From assembly GCF_018100985.1 (NCBI RefSeq), contig NZ_JAGJEI010000004.1, positions 186,001-250,000 on the forward strand: DNA of 64,000 nucleotides, given 5' to 3'. Position numbers and translations under genes: made by a program. Positions 9,787 through 18,789 of the stretch are shown here, one piece after another; within the stretch, counting starts at the first letter, position 1, and every line of letters begins with the position of its first letter. The DNA is from Pseudoalteromonas sp. MMG007 (GTDB taxonomy: Bacteria > Pseudomonadota > Gammaproteobacteria > Enterobacterales > Alteromonadaceae). The notes beneath the pieces are model-generated. The model ran no database searches. It saw only the letters and a list, made by a program, of their open reading frames with translations, and had not been told where the DNA came from.

Positions 9787-9829
9787 GCGCTCAGTTACCA
9801 TAACCTTATTAAATAATTTAACTGAGCGC
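9787..9829 (+). promoter_or_regulatory. Perfect 11-base inverted repeat covering the ribosome-binding region
   Basis: GCGCTCAGTTA at 9787-9797 and its exact complement at 9819-9829 are separated by 21 bases. The right arm ends 3 bases before the ATG of the dienelactone hydrolase, so the only Shine-Dalgarno-like bases (GAGCG, 9825 region) lie inside the stem. No T run follows on the plus strand, so it is not a classical terminator. It may modulate translation of the downstream gene. Confidence 0.4.
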
Positions 9830-9832
9830 TTT

Positions 9833-10567
9833 ATGATAATTCAACACCATAATACCGACCTAAACACACCCACTGGTTTAATGCGAACCACCGTTTACCG
9901 CCCACAAGCACAGGGCCAATACCCCGCTATTATTTTTTACTCAGAAATTTTTCAGCAAACAGCACCGATTGCACGTAGTGCCGCTATTTTAGCAAGCCAT
10001 GGTTTTGTTGTATTAGTACCTGAGGTATTTCATGAGCTAAACCCTATCGGTACTGTACTTGCGTACGATGATGCAGGCAAAGATAAAGGTAATGCCGATA
10101 AGTGGGAAAAGCCACTTGAGCACCACGATAGCGACACACAAGCGCTTATCGACTTTGTAAAGCAGCAAGATTACTGCACGGGTACGCTAGGAACTATGGG
10201 TGTATGTATTGGCGGGCATTTAGCTTACAGAGCCGCATTAAACCCACACATAAAAGCCGCATTTTGCTTATACGCAACCGATATTCACAGCGATACGTTA
10301 CCAGCTCAAGCGGGTAATAACTCATTTGAACGCATGGCCGATATCCAAGGCGAAATACACTTTATTTGGGGTAAACAAGACCCACATGTACCACAAGAAG
10401 GCCGTAGTAAAATTTATCAACAATGTGTAACCATGGGTATTAACTACCAATGGCAAGAAGTAAACGCGCAGCATGCGTTTATGCGTGATGAGGGCGAGCG
10501 CTACGATGCCGCACTTGCAATCACTATGTATCAGCAAGCTGTTGCGTTATTTAGCCGTTCGCTTTAA
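9833..10567 (+). CDS. Dienelactone hydrolase family protein
   Basis: This is an alpha/beta-hydrolase of about 244 residues with the Cys-His-Asp triad of the dienelactone hydrolase family. The nucleophile Cys sits in GTMGVCIGGHLAYRA (the G-x-C-x-G elbow), the Asp in WGKQDPHVP and the His in NAQHAFMRDEG. I start it at the ATG giving MIIQHHNTDLNTPTG. The frame is open a further 16 codons to a TTG, but that stretch is occupied by the inverted repeat described separately. The protein is cytoplasmic. The natural substrate is unknown; members act on diverse lactones and esters. It converges on the LysR gene with no clear terminator between them. Confidence 0.88.
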   Translation: MIIQHHNTDLNTPTGLMRTTVYRPQAQGQYPAIIFYSEIFQQTAPIARSAAILASHGFVVLVPEVFHELNPIGTVLAYDDAGKDKGNADKWEKPLEHHDSDTQALIDFVKQQDYCTGTLGTMGVCIGGHLAYRAALNPHIKAAFCLYATDIHSDTLPAQAGNNSFERMADIQGEIHFIWGKQDPHVPQEGRSKIYQQCVTMGINYQWQEVNAQHAFMRDEGERYDAALAITMYQQAVALFSRSL

Positions 10568-10595
10568 CACCTAGTTATTTTAGTTGTTTCGTTAT

Positions 10596-11519
10596 TTAAA
10601 CGTTCTTCAGCATGCCCAACGCGGTGTGCTGTTTTACAAAATATGCTTTTAAGTAATCAATAAACAACCTAAGCTTTTTAGAGCCTGCTGCTCCTGGCGG
10701 AAATACGCCATAAAGCTCTATATCTTTACTTTTATAGTCATCAAGTATTATTTCTAGCAGCCCAGCTTGTACTTTAGGCCAAGCATCATAAAGCGGAATA
10801 CGGCCAAGCCCGTGCCCTGCCTCTACAAATGCCGTACGAGCCGCCGCATTATTAGTGCTTAAGCCACCTTGCATTGTAATGTCGTGTTTTTTGCCCTCTT
10901 TTTGAAGTGTTAATGTTTTACTACCCAATTGGTAAACCACCCATTTATGATCAGCCAACGCTTGTGGGGTTTTAGGCTTACCAAAATATTCAAAATAATC
11001 AGGCGAGCCACAAATGCACGTGCTCATTGTGGTTAATTTAGTCGCTCGTAAATTTGAATCACCTAGTGCAACGCCTCGGATAGCAAAATCAAAACCATTT
11101 TTAATAATATCAACCACGTCATCACTTAGCTGTAAGTCTATGTCAATTTTAGGGTATTGGCGTTTAAACGTATTAATCGCGGGCACTATTAATTGCATAC
11201 CAACATTAACCGGGCAGCTAATTTTTAATAAGCCCTGCGGTTCGCTTTTAATATTCTCTATTTGCTGGTTTGCCGCATTGGCTTGCTCTGTAATTACCCT
11301 ACAACGCTCGTAATAAGCAACCCCAGCTTCGGTTAGCGCCATTGTGCGGGTTGAACGATTAAGCAATGTTACTTCTAACTGTGTTTCGAGCTTTTTTAAG
11401 TGGTAACTTGCCACTGCACGGGTTAACCCTAATTGTTTGGCGGCAGCTGTTAAACTGCCCTGCTCTACAATTTGTGCAAACACCACCATACTTTTAAGTT
11501 GCTCAAACGACACTTTCAT
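10596..11519 (-). CDS. LysR-family transcriptional regulator
   Basis: This is a 307-residue regulator with the N-terminal winged helix-turn-helix (VEQGSLTAAAKQLGLTRAVASYHLKKLE, about residues 18-45) and a periplasmic-binding-protein-like effector domain after residue 90. The subtype resembles regulators that end in a short hydrophobic tail and are encoded beside small oxidoreductases or DJ-1 proteins. It is transcribed away from the DJ-1/PfpI gene across a 168-base AT-rich gap, the usual layout when a LysR protein controls its divergent neighbour. That regulatory link is inferred. Confidence 0.92.
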   Translation of the reverse strand: MKVSFEQLKSMVVFAQIVEQGSLTAAAKQLGLTRAVASYHLKKLETQLEVTLLNRSTRTMALTEAGVAYYERCRVITEQANAANQQIENIKSEPQGLLKISCPVNVGMQLIVPAINTFKRQYPKIDIDLQLSDDVVDIIKNGFDFAIRGVALGDSNLRATKLTTMSTCICGSPDYFEYFGKPKTPQALADHKWVVYQLGSKTLTLQKEGKKHDITMQGGLSTNNAAARTAFVEAGHGLGRIPLYDAWPKVQAGLLEIILDDYKSKDIELYGVFPPGAAGSKKLRLFIDYLKAYFVKQHTALGMLKNV

Positions 11520-11687
11520 AATAAAACCCGTTTTACCTATTCAATGCCAACATTGTATCAATTATTTAATCAATAAAGTTTAATTTATCAACGTTGTTTA
11601 AAGCTTTGTAAGTTCATATAGTAACTACAACGCTTTGGTAAAAACCAAACATTAATTAATTTACTCAATAATCGAAGGAATATTGTT

Positions 11688-12371
11688 ATGGCTAAAAAAA
11701 TACTTATGGTACTTACGTCACATTCAGAACTTGGTAACACAGGTGAAAAAACAGGTTTTTGGGTAGAAGAGTTTGCAGCACCATACTATGCATTTGTAGA
11801 TGCAGGCGTAGAGGTAACACTTGCTTCACCTGATGGCGGTCAACCACCAATTGACCCGACAAGCACACTTGCTGATTTTGAAACAGATGCAACTAAGCGC
11901 TACGATGCAGACAGCGCAGCACAAACTCTAATGGCAAACACTAAAGTACTAAGCGAAGTAAGTGCGAGCGATTTCGATGCAGTATTTTACCCTGGCGGCC
12001 ACGGCCCACTTTGGGATTTAGTAGATAACACAAATTCAATTTCATTAATCGAAGACTTTGTAAAATCACAAAAACCAGTGGCAGCGGTATGTCACGCTAG
12101 TGCAGCCTTTTTAAATGTTAAAGATGCAGACGGCAATGCCTTAGTTGCAGGTAAAAAAGTAACAGGCTTTACTAATTCAGAAGAAGCAGCTGTGCAGCTT
12201 ACCGATATCGTGCCATTTTTAGTTGAAGATGAGCTAATCAAAAAAGGTGGCGATTATCAAAAGACGGATGACTGGGGTGTATTAGCACTTGAAGACGGTT
12301 TAGTCATTACTGGACAAAATCCTGCAAGCTCTGAACAAGCTGCTAAAAAATTATTAGCTAAACTTAGCTAA
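11688..12371 (+). CDS. DJ-1/PfpI-family class I glutamine amidotransferase-like protein
   Basis: This is a 227-residue cytoplasmic protein of the DJ-1/PfpI superfamily, in the branch close to Hsp31 and YDR533C (opening KKTGFWVEEFAAPYYAF type). The nucleophile elbow is VAAVCHASA with C135 and H136, and E27 in the early FWVEEFAAP segment would complete the active site. YPGGHGPLWDL is the oxyanion region. Family activities include glyoxalase III/deglycase-like or chaperone functions, and the exact one cannot be assigned here. AAGGA precedes the ATG. The divergent LysR gene is its probable regulator. Confidence 0.88.
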   Translation: MAKKILMVLTSHSELGNTGEKTGFWVEEFAAPYYAFVDAGVEVTLASPDGGQPPIDPTSTLADFETDATKRYDADSAAQTLMANTKVLSEVSASDFDAVFYPGGHGPLWDLVDNTNSISLIEDFVKSQKPVAAVCHASAAFLNVKDADGNALVAGKKVTGFTNSEEAAVQLTDIVPFLVEDELIKKGGDYQKTDDWGVLALEDGLVITGQNPASSEQAAKKLLAKLS

Positions 12372-12382
12372 CTAAGTTTTAA

Positions 12383-12405
12383 AGAGCGGTACTTAGTACC
12401 GCTCT
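12383..12405 (+). terminator. Hairpin terminator after the DJ-1 gene
   Basis: AGAGCGGTAC/GTACCGCTCT is a perfect 10-base-pair stem with a 3-base loop. The T run after it is interrupted (TATACTTTAT). Confidence 0.65.
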
Positions 12406-12493
12406 TATACTTTATAGCACTGACAGTAAATCGCTTTTAATAGCTAAACCTAACTCCTATACTGGGACAAAATAATTCCCTTAGGACGTTTAA

Positions 12494-13075
12494 ATGACCA
12501 CAAAGCCTTCATCATCTTCATTAATTAAAAGTACTCGTTTTGCAATATTTAGTGTGGTGTTCGTTTGTTTAATATTACAGGTAATTAATAGTTTACCTGG
12601 TATTACGCTCAATGGATTAGGTATATATCCGCGCAGCATACAGGGCTTATTTGGTGTTTTATGCGCGCCATTTTTACACGGTAGTTGGTGGCACTTTGCA
12701 AGCAATATGCTTCCTTTTGCCGTTCTTAGTTGGTTGATTTGCCAATATAGTGTGAAACGTTTTTATACCGTGTTTATTTTTACTGCCTTAACTGGTGGTC
12801 TATTAGTATGGGCCTTTGGTCGTAGTAGTTATCATGTTGGTTTAAGTGGTGTTATATATGGTTTATGGGGCTTTATACTTTGCTATGGCATAGTAAGACG
12901 CTCCTTCAAATCGATTGTAATTGCTCTAGTAGTTGCAGTGCTTTACAGTGGATTTATCTGGGGAGTGCTACCGCAACGCTTCCACGTTTCATTTGAAAGC
13001 CATTTATTTGGTGCATTAAGCGGGTTCTTCTTAGGTTATAAGTTAGCAAAATCAGATCGGTTAAAGGGCGTTTAG
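12494..13075 (+). CDS. Rhomboid-family intramembrane serine protease
   Basis: This is a 193-residue membrane protein with about six hydrophobic segments. All hallmark residues of a rhomboid are present: H62...H67...N71 in the HGSWWHFASN segment (TM2), the catalytic S118 in GLSGVIYG and the catalytic H170 in ESHLFGALSG. It therefore should cleave transmembrane substrates within the inner membrane. It is shorter than GlpG because it lacks the cytoplasmic N-terminal domain. No substrate or sorting-signal partner is encoded nearby, so the target is unknown. ATG follows TTAGGA at a normal distance. Confidence 0.92.
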   Translation: MTTKPSSSSLIKSTRFAIFSVVFVCLILQVINSLPGITLNGLGIYPRSIQGLFGVLCAPFLHGSWWHFASNMLPFAVLSWLICQYSVKRFYTVFIFTALTGGLLVWAFGRSSYHVGLSGVIYGLWGFILCYGIVRRSFKSIVIALVVAVLYSGFIWGVLPQRFHVSFESHLFGALSGFFLGYKLAKSDRLKGV

Positions 13076-13148
13076 TCACCCTTTAATTACTCTCTTTTGC
13101 CCTTATTTATTATTAATCAGTCAATATTTTTCAACAATTGAGGTTTAT

Positions 13149-13988
13149 ATGAGCAATGATAACGAATACACGCCGGCAAAAGTCTGGACGTGGGAAAGTG
13201 AAAGTGGTGGTAAATTTGCAAATATTAACCGCCCTATTGCAGGCGCAACTCATGACAAAAGCCTACCAATTGGTGAGCATGCATTTCAACTTTACTCATT
13301 AGCTACACCAAATGGTCAAAAAGCAACAATCATGTTTGAAGAGCTTTTACAGCTTGGCTGCACCGATGCTGATTACGATGCATATTTAATTGATATTAGT
13401 GAAGGCGATCAGTTTGGTTCTGACTTTGTTGATATTAATCCTAATTCAAAAATACCAGCATTAATGGATCATTCAACAACGCCTCCGACCCGTATTTTTG
13501 AATCAGGTTCAATACTTCAATACCTCGCAGAAAAATTTGATGTACTTATTCCAAAAGACTTCCAAGCTAAAACGCAGTGTCGCAACTGGCTATTTTGGCA
13601 AATGGGATCTGCACCTTATTTAGGTGGCGGATTTGGCCACTTTTATAGTTATGCGCCGAGTAAAATGCAATACCCTATTGATCGTTTTACGATGGAAGTT
13701 AAGCGCCAACTTGATGTACTAAACCGCCATTTAAGCGAAAACGAATACATGGCAGGCGATGAGTACTCAATTGCCGATATTGCAATTTGGCCATGGTATG
13801 GCTCACTAGTACTGGGTGACTTGTACGATGCTGCCGAATTTTTAGATGTTGCTTCGTATACGCACGTTATGCGCTGGGCTAAACAAGTATCGCAGCGCCC
13901 TGCTGTTGAGCGCGGACGCCGTGTAAACCGCGTTTGGGGCCCCGAGGAAGAGCAAATGGCTGAGCGCCATAATGATAGCGATTTTTAA
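13149..13988 (+). CDS. yghU: Glutathione-dependent disulfide-bond oxidoreductase, YghU type
   Basis: This is a 279-residue Nu-class glutathione transferase, the same size class as E. coli YghU (288 residues) and near-identical in key blocks: the start YTPAKVWTWE, FANINRPIAG, the glutathione site TPNGQKATIM, NPNSKIPAL, ESGSILQYLAEKF, and the C-terminal GDEYSIADIAIWPW. YghU reduces disulfides with two bound glutathiones. The protein is cytoplasmic and monocistronic, with a hairpin after the stop. The assignment rests on recalled similarity to the E. coli protein. Confidence 0.93.
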   Translation: MSNDNEYTPAKVWTWESESGGKFANINRPIAGATHDKSLPIGEHAFQLYSLATPNGQKATIMFEELLQLGCTDADYDAYLIDISEGDQFGSDFVDINPNSKIPALMDHSTTPPTRIFESGSILQYLAEKFDVLIPKDFQAKTQCRNWLFWQMGSAPYLGGGFGHFYSYAPSKMQYPIDRFTMEVKRQLDVLNRHLSENEYMAGDEYSIADIAIWPWYGSLVLGDLYDAAEFLDVASYTHVMRWAKQVSQRPAVERGRRVNRVWGPEEEQMAERHNDSDF

Positions 13989-14016
13989 TAACTAAATAGT
14001 ATAGACAACCTTATTT

Positions 14017-14048
14017 AATAGGCCCATAATATTATTTTTGGGCCTATT
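14017..14048 (+). terminator. Hairpin after yghU
   Basis: AATAGGCCCA/TGGGCCTATT form a 10-base-pair stem with a T/A-rich loop. The tail is not a clean T run, so its termination strength is uncertain. Confidence 0.5.
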
Positions 14049-14210
14049 CACTACCTGCACTTTTTTCTTTTAAGCTCATAAACTATATTTATACCAACAA
14101 TTAGCACCTTGCGAGTAAGTGTGTTTAATGCATTCTTACCTGTAGCATTAGGTGTCTTTTCTTCAAAGCTACACATTATTAAACGTAGTTTTTGTATAAG
14201 GTTTTACTTA

Positions 14211-16151
14211 GTGCCATATAGAAATTTAAATAGTGAAGAACGCAGAGAAGCCGTTCAAATTTTATACTCTAATGCTATTTCAGGCATTGCTATTTCCGCT
14301 GTTGTAAGTTTTATACTGGTATTTGCATTTGATTTAAGCAACCAACAAACGTCCTATGAAAAAGGGATGTGGCTAACTATCATGATTTCGTTATTAGCTG
14401 CGCGCGCTGTTGATGTCATTTGCTTCGTAAGGGATAAAAATAACAACCCATTATTTTATGCGAATAATTACCTAAAGCGCTTTTCATTAGGGTGTATTTT
14501 AACATCTATCTCATGGTGTGGTTATGCGCTTTGGTTTCATGAAAGATCATCTACAATAGAAATAACCACTACTATCGCTATTTTGTCTGCCTTTGCTGGA
14601 GGCTCTGCTAACCTACTTTCTGGCAGTAGAATTACCGCGGTTGTCTATAGCTTTATATTACTGGCACCTTACTCGTTTTTATTAATGTTGTCTGATGCTA
14701 ACTATAACCACGTATTAGGCATTTTAGGACTGACATTTACTGCGATCATGATGGCTTCCTCTTATAAGTCGGCATCATTTACTCAAAGCGCTATAAAACT
14801 AAGAAATCAAAATAGAGAATTACTCGATGAAATGGAAGACAAAGTAGAGCAACGTACCGAAGAAATTTATCGCTTATCAAACACAGACCCTCTTACAAAT
14901 CTTTTCAACAGAACCGCGTTTTTAAAAAATGCAAATAAGCGTTTAAAGGAAAACCCAGACGAGCCATTTGCTTTATTATTTGTAGACCTAGACGGATTTA
15001 AACAAATAAATGACACTTTAGGGCATAAAGTAGGCGATAAAGTATTAAAAGAAGTCGCCCGTAGAATTAGTAACGTATGCGATCAGCACCTGTATAAATG
15101 CAGATGGGGTGGTGACGAATTTTTAATTTTAACGATGTACCAAAGTAAAGCTCAGCTATTAGAGTTTGCAAATAACGTACTACTAAGTATTGGTGCAGAT
15201 CATGAAAAGTATAAATACCAAAAATGGGTTTCAGCCACTATCGGTATTGCCATGTATCCTGAGCATGGCAATGAACTAAATACATTGATTCGTTCTGCTG
15301 ATATCTCTATGTACCATCAAAAGCGCATAGCAAAAAGTAACGTAAATATTTATAACGATTCTCTTAGACTCAAGCAGGAACGCGAGACTCTATTAAGCTA
15401 CCGCTTAGCCAATGCAATCAAAGAAAATAGTTTGAGGCTTGTTTTTCAACCAATTGTTGATAGTAAAACAAATAAAGTTACATCATTTGAATCGCTATTA
15501 CGCTGGCAACTTGATGGAGAAGATATTTTTCCTGACGAATTTATCGCTATTGCTGAGCAGTACGGTTTAATTACCGATTTAGGCATTTGGGTCATAGAAC
15601 AAGCATGTATCCAAGCGCAAAAGTTTAATAACCTAAAACCTCAAATTGCAGTGAGTGTTAATGTGTCGGTTATTCAGCTACAAGACCCAGACTTTGTTAA
15701 CAAAGTAGTTGAAATAGTCAATTTATATACTGTAGAACCTGAAAACTTACATATTGAAATAACCGAATCTGTATTCGCAGAAGACAAACTCACATTTTTA
15801 ACTGCTGTTAAAGCACTACAAAAGCAAGGTTTTTGTATTTCAATTGATGATTTTGGAACCGGCTATTCATCACTTTCTAGTATGCTTGATATTGGTGTTG
15901 ATATAGTAAAAATAGACAGAAGCTTTATTCAAAATATGGATAAACGCGGTTTAAGTATTATCCATGCAATCGTTCAGATGGCCTCTTCACTTGATTTTAT
16001 GGTCGTAGCTGAGGGCGTAGAAACCATAGAGCAATCTAATACACTAACAGATATTGGCGTATCTCACTTACAAGGTTACTACTTTTCAAAACCTATGGAG
16101 CAAGCATTTGTAGACTCATATTTAAATGAGCAAAATAAGCTCTGTAGCTAG
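14211..16151 (+). CDS. Membrane GGDEF-EAL protein (cyclic-di-GMP synthesis/turnover)
   Basis: This is a protein of about 646 residues with five or six N-terminal membrane segments, a coiled helix (NRELLDEMEDKVEQRTEEI), a GGDEF domain and an EAL domain. The cyclase motif GGDEF is intact at residues 300-304. The residues that would form the RxxD inhibitory site are DQHL, so product inhibition is probably absent. The phosphodiesterase signature reads ESL at 427-429 instead of EAL but keeps the metal-binding Glu. NVSV, EITES, DDFGTGYSS, VKIDRSF, AEGVET and LQGYYFSKP are all present, so the EAL domain looks catalytically complete. I use the GTG preceded by AAGG 9 bases upstream; the frame is open 34 codons further to a TTG without a ribosome-binding site. 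The signal sensed is unknown. Confidence 0.9.
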   Translation: MPYRNLNSEERREAVQILYSNAISGIAISAVVSFILVFAFDLSNQQTSYEKGMWLTIMISLLAARAVDVICFVRDKNNNPLFYANNYLKRFSLGCILTSISWCGYALWFHERSSTIEITTTIAILSAFAGGSANLLSGSRITAVVYSFILLAPYSFLLMLSDANYNHVLGILGLTFTAIMMASSYKSASFTQSAIKLRNQNRELLDEMEDKVEQRTEEIYRLSNTDPLTNLFNRTAFLKNANKRLKENPDEPFALLFVDLDGFKQINDTLGHKVGDKVLKEVARRISNVCDQHLYKCRWGGDEFLILTMYQSKAQLLEFANNVLLSIGADHEKYKYQKWVSATIGIAMYPEHGNELNTLIRSADISMYHQKRIAKSNVNIYNDSLRLKQERETLLSYRLANAIKENSLRLVFQPIVDSKTNKVTSFESLLRWQLDGEDIFPDEFIAIAEQYGLITDLGIWVIEQACIQAQKFNNLKPQIAVSVNVSVIQLQDPDFVNKVVEIVNLYTVEPENLHIEITESVFAEDKLTFLTAVKALQKQGFCISIDDFGTGYSSLSSMLDIGVDIVKIDRSFIQNMDKRGLSIIHAIVQMASSLDFMVVAEGVETIEQSNTLTDIGVSHLQGYYFSKPMEQAFVDSYLNEQNKLCS

Positions 16152-16313
16152 TTTTTTTAAATTTTGTTCCAAGTCCTTATAAACACATTTTATTAAATAA
16201 ATTATTACAATTACTTACACTAAGAAAATCTTTTATAGCGTAGTCTAATTGCATCTTAATCACTACAGTTTCACTTATTTGTAGTGGTACTAATTTTTGT
16301 AAAAGGATTTAAC

Positions 16314-17693
16314 ATGCTAAAGCCTCTTTGTTACTCACTTGCCATTTTACTTACACCAGCAAGCGTTTTTGCACAAACAATGGTAATAAAAACAACAGAT
16401 AAATTGATCACTACCGATACCCCCACTCTATTCGCTTATAACAAAGAGTCAAAGCAACTAGAGGCAATAAACTTGCTGAGCTCGCAGAGCTATGAGCTTA
16501 CCTTACCTAAAAATGCATTTGGTTTTGATATAGCTACCATTGCAAATACAACAGATAAACAAGCCCTTGTGTTAACTAATAACGGTGTTTATAAAAGTAC
16601 AGCAAAAGAAGCTGAGCTTTTATTTAATTACAGTTCAGTGATTAGCCAATTAAAAGTCGATAAATTTGAAAAAATAAATTTTGTTTTTGATGCCAATAAC
16701 GATGGCCTTAGCGATATTTTAATTCCAGGATTATCAAGCAGTACCTTATATATTCAAAATAATGAGGGAGCATTCAAGCCACATAAATTTGAACAAGCAG
16801 CTGAGTATAATGGGCGATTTTCAAAAGAAGGGCTATCTCTTGAGGTTAATATAAACAACCAACCTGTCGTCATTGATTTTAATAAAGATGGTGTAAGCGA
16901 CTTAGTTTTTGCCAGCGACTTTGGTGCTAATGTTTTGTTAGCGGATGCACAAGGCTATGCCGATGCCTTGACCCCTATTAATTTTAATATTGAACTAGGC
17001 GAGCTGAGTAACGGCGAAACCCGAAAAATTAAGCAGCTCTTAGATGTAAACAACGATGGATTTTTAGATTTTACTACTAGGCAATTTAAGCCTACACAAG
17101 GCATGGATTCGCTTGATATTAAAATTGCTCATACGTTGTATTTAGGAAATGCGACAGGCTTTGCGACTACACCTATTAATCTATTTAATACAGAAGGGCC
17201 AAGCGAGCTAGTATTAAAAACAGATTTTAATAACGATGGGCTCATTGATTTACAAAAAATAGATTTAGATATTGGCCTAGGCACAATCGCCTCAATGGCT
17301 ATGGGCGGCGGTAGTACCGATGTAGATGTAGAAATGAATTTATATAAACAGCAAAGCGATGGAACCTTTTCTAATGAATCCAACATTGAGCTCGATTTAG
17401 AAATGGAAGTAGATATGAATGGAAGTGAGTCTTCTCCGGCTCTTTATCTAGGTGATATAAATGGCGATGGTCATATTGATGCAGTGTATAAATACAGTAA
17501 AAAAACTCTGCATATCTACTATGGTGAGCAAAACTCACTGCTGAACAAAAAACGTAAAAAGTTAAAATTAGTACTGCCTAAACACAATAAAGATATTTTG
17601 TTAGTCGATGTAAACCAAGACGGAAAAAAAGATTTTGTTTTTAAATTTACACAAAAAGATGGCACCAACAAAATTGAAACACAGCTAAATTAA
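16314..17693 (+). CDS. Secreted FG-GAP/VCBS-like repeat protein with calcium motifs
   Basis: This is a protein of about 459 residues with a signal peptide (MLKPLCYSLAILLTPASVFA). AAAAGG before this ATG favours it over an in-frame upstream start. At least six copies of the calcium-binding loop DxNxDGxxD are visible: DANNDGLSD, DFNKDGVSD, DVNNDGFLD, DFNNDGLID, DINGDGHID and DVNQDGKKD. Each is followed by a short hydrophobic strand, as in FG-GAP beta-propeller blades. The protein is thus probably an exported calcium-stabilised propeller. No enzymatic or anchoring domain is visible, so the role (adhesion, surface binding) is not known. A strong hairpin follows. Confidence 0.8.
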   Translation: MLKPLCYSLAILLTPASVFAQTMVIKTTDKLITTDTPTLFAYNKESKQLEAINLLSSQSYELTLPKNAFGFDIATIANTTDKQALVLTNNGVYKSTAKEAELLFNYSSVISQLKVDKFEKINFVFDANNDGLSDILIPGLSSSTLYIQNNEGAFKPHKFEQAAEYNGRFSKEGLSLEVNINNQPVVIDFNKDGVSDLVFASDFGANVLLADAQGYADALTPINFNIELGELSNGETRKIKQLLDVNNDGFLDFTTRQFKPTQGMDSLDIKIAHTLYLGNATGFATTPINLFNTEGPSELVLKTDFNNDGLIDLQKIDLDIGLGTIASMAMGGGSTDVDVEMNLYKQQSDGTFSNESNIELDLEMEVDMNGSESSPALYLGDINGDGHIDAVYKYSKKTLHIYYGEQNSLLNKKRKKLKLVLPKHNKDILLVDVNQDGKKDFVFKFTQKDGTNKIETQLN

Positions 17694-17714
17694 TAGCTTT
17701 GAAAATGCATAAAA

Positions 17715-17749
17715 AAAGCTCGGTAATGTAAAAACATTAACCGAGCTTT
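17715..17749 (+). terminator. Terminator between the repeat protein and the EF-hand operon
   Basis: AAAGCTCGGT-AATGT pairs with ACATT-AACCGAGCTTT with one bulged base, flanked by an A run upstream and TTT in the arm. It can serve both converging units. Confidence 0.7.
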
Positions 17750-17799
17750 GGACTTAAGACCTAAGGATAAACAGTCAGCTTTACCTCAAGTTATAACAC

Positions 17800-18252
17800 C
17801 TAAGCTGTTACATTTAGCAGTGAGTCGCCTTCACTTAAACCAAACTTTTCTTGTACAGAAGATAAGATGGACTCTTTATCTTCATCAGATAATTGGTTTG
17901 AATATTCGCTAAGTAATTCATCTAAGTAACTTACTACTTCGTCAGTATCAACAGACTCTAATGAATTTTGTGGCGGTGGCGGCGGACGTTGACCTTCAGG
18001 ACGACCTGCATCGCCAATACTCTTGGCATCAAATTCAAGTTCACCCATTAAATCGGCAAGCTCTTTTGTAGGCGAAATACCTTGCTCTTCCAATGCTGCT
18101 TGAATACTTTGCGCGTCTTCTGCACTTAAGTTTTCTGCATCAAACTCAGCGAGCGTTTCCTTTACAAAGTCAGTTTGTTCTTGTGTTAAAGCACTCGCCT
18201 GGCTACTTTGCTGAGTTACAAAATTAGATGAACTACCAATACTGTTGATCAT
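17800..18252 (-). CDS. Acidic helical protein of unknown function, partner of the EF-hand protein
   Basis: This is a 150-residue protein without a signal peptide, rich in Ser, Gln, Glu and Asp. Two similar helical halves (ALTQEQTDFVKETLAEFD and QLSDEDKESILSSVQEKFG) flank a Pro-rich linker GQRPPPPPQ. Spacing such as DEDKESIL resembles degenerate EF-hand helices, but no complete calcium loop is present. No family is recognised with certainty. It lies 12 bases after the secreted EF-hand gene and is certainly cotranscribed. Both proteins carry a poly-Pro stretch, which hints at a shared interaction. Confidence 0.65.
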   Translation of the reverse strand: MINSIGSSSNFVTQQSSQASALTQEQTDFVKETLAEFDAENLSAEDAQSIQAALEEQGISPTKELADLMGELEFDAKSIGDAGRPEGQRPPPPPQNSLESVDTDEVVSYLDELLSEYSNQLSDEDKESILSSVQEKFGLSEGDSLLNVTA

Positions 18253-18264
18253 TTAATATCTCCT

Positions 18265-18540
18265 TTAGCGGCTACGACGTGGTGGCTTATGTTCACTTAA
18301 TTCTTGTTCGCTAATTTCGCCATTTCCATCTGCGTCTATTTCATCGAAAATAGTTTGTGCATCACCTTGTGGTGGTGCGCTCTCACTAAATTCGGCAAAG
18401 CTTATAACACCATCGCCATCTGCATCTATAGTTGAAAAGTCAGGTTTAGGTGGTGGGTTATCACCGCCTCGAGCAGCCACATTGGCAGAAAAAGCCATTG
18501 ATAATAATGCAGCAGCTGCAAAAATAGAAAAATGCTTCAT
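18265..18540 (-). CDS. Secreted small EF-hand calcium-binding protein
   Basis: This is a 91-residue protein with a signal peptide (MKHFSIFAAAALLSMAFSANVAA) followed by a Pro-rich GGDNPPPKPDF spacer and two canonical EF-hand loops, DADGDGVISFAEF and DADGNGEISEQEL. Both have all acidic calcium ligands including the 12th-position Glu. I start at the ATG preceded by AAGGTT 7 bases upstream. The frame continues 26 codons further without a ribosome-binding site. It probably acts in the periplasm or outside the cell as a calcium buffer or sensor. It is first in a two-gene operon with the 150-residue protein. Confidence 0.85.
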   Translation of the reverse strand: MKHFSIFAAAALLSMAFSANVAARGGDNPPPKPDFSTIDADGDGVISFAEFSESAPPQGDAQTIFDEIDADGNGEISEQELSEHKPPRRSR

Positions 18541-18789
18541 AGTGGTAACCTTGCGTTTAATATTAATTAGGGTGTACTGATAGACTACGCTGAAAAATAG
18601 CAAACATTGTGCAAACAATAAGGAAGTGAAAAAAGTACGGTTTTTAGCATGTTATTTTTACCTTGCTCACTATTTCAGTTATTGTGCTAAATAATTATTG
18701 AAAATAGTTAACTGTTCAAACTTTCAACAAATATATAAAGGCTTATTTAATTACATGTTTAATCTTTCTCTTTTTCTAGTTGCATCACA

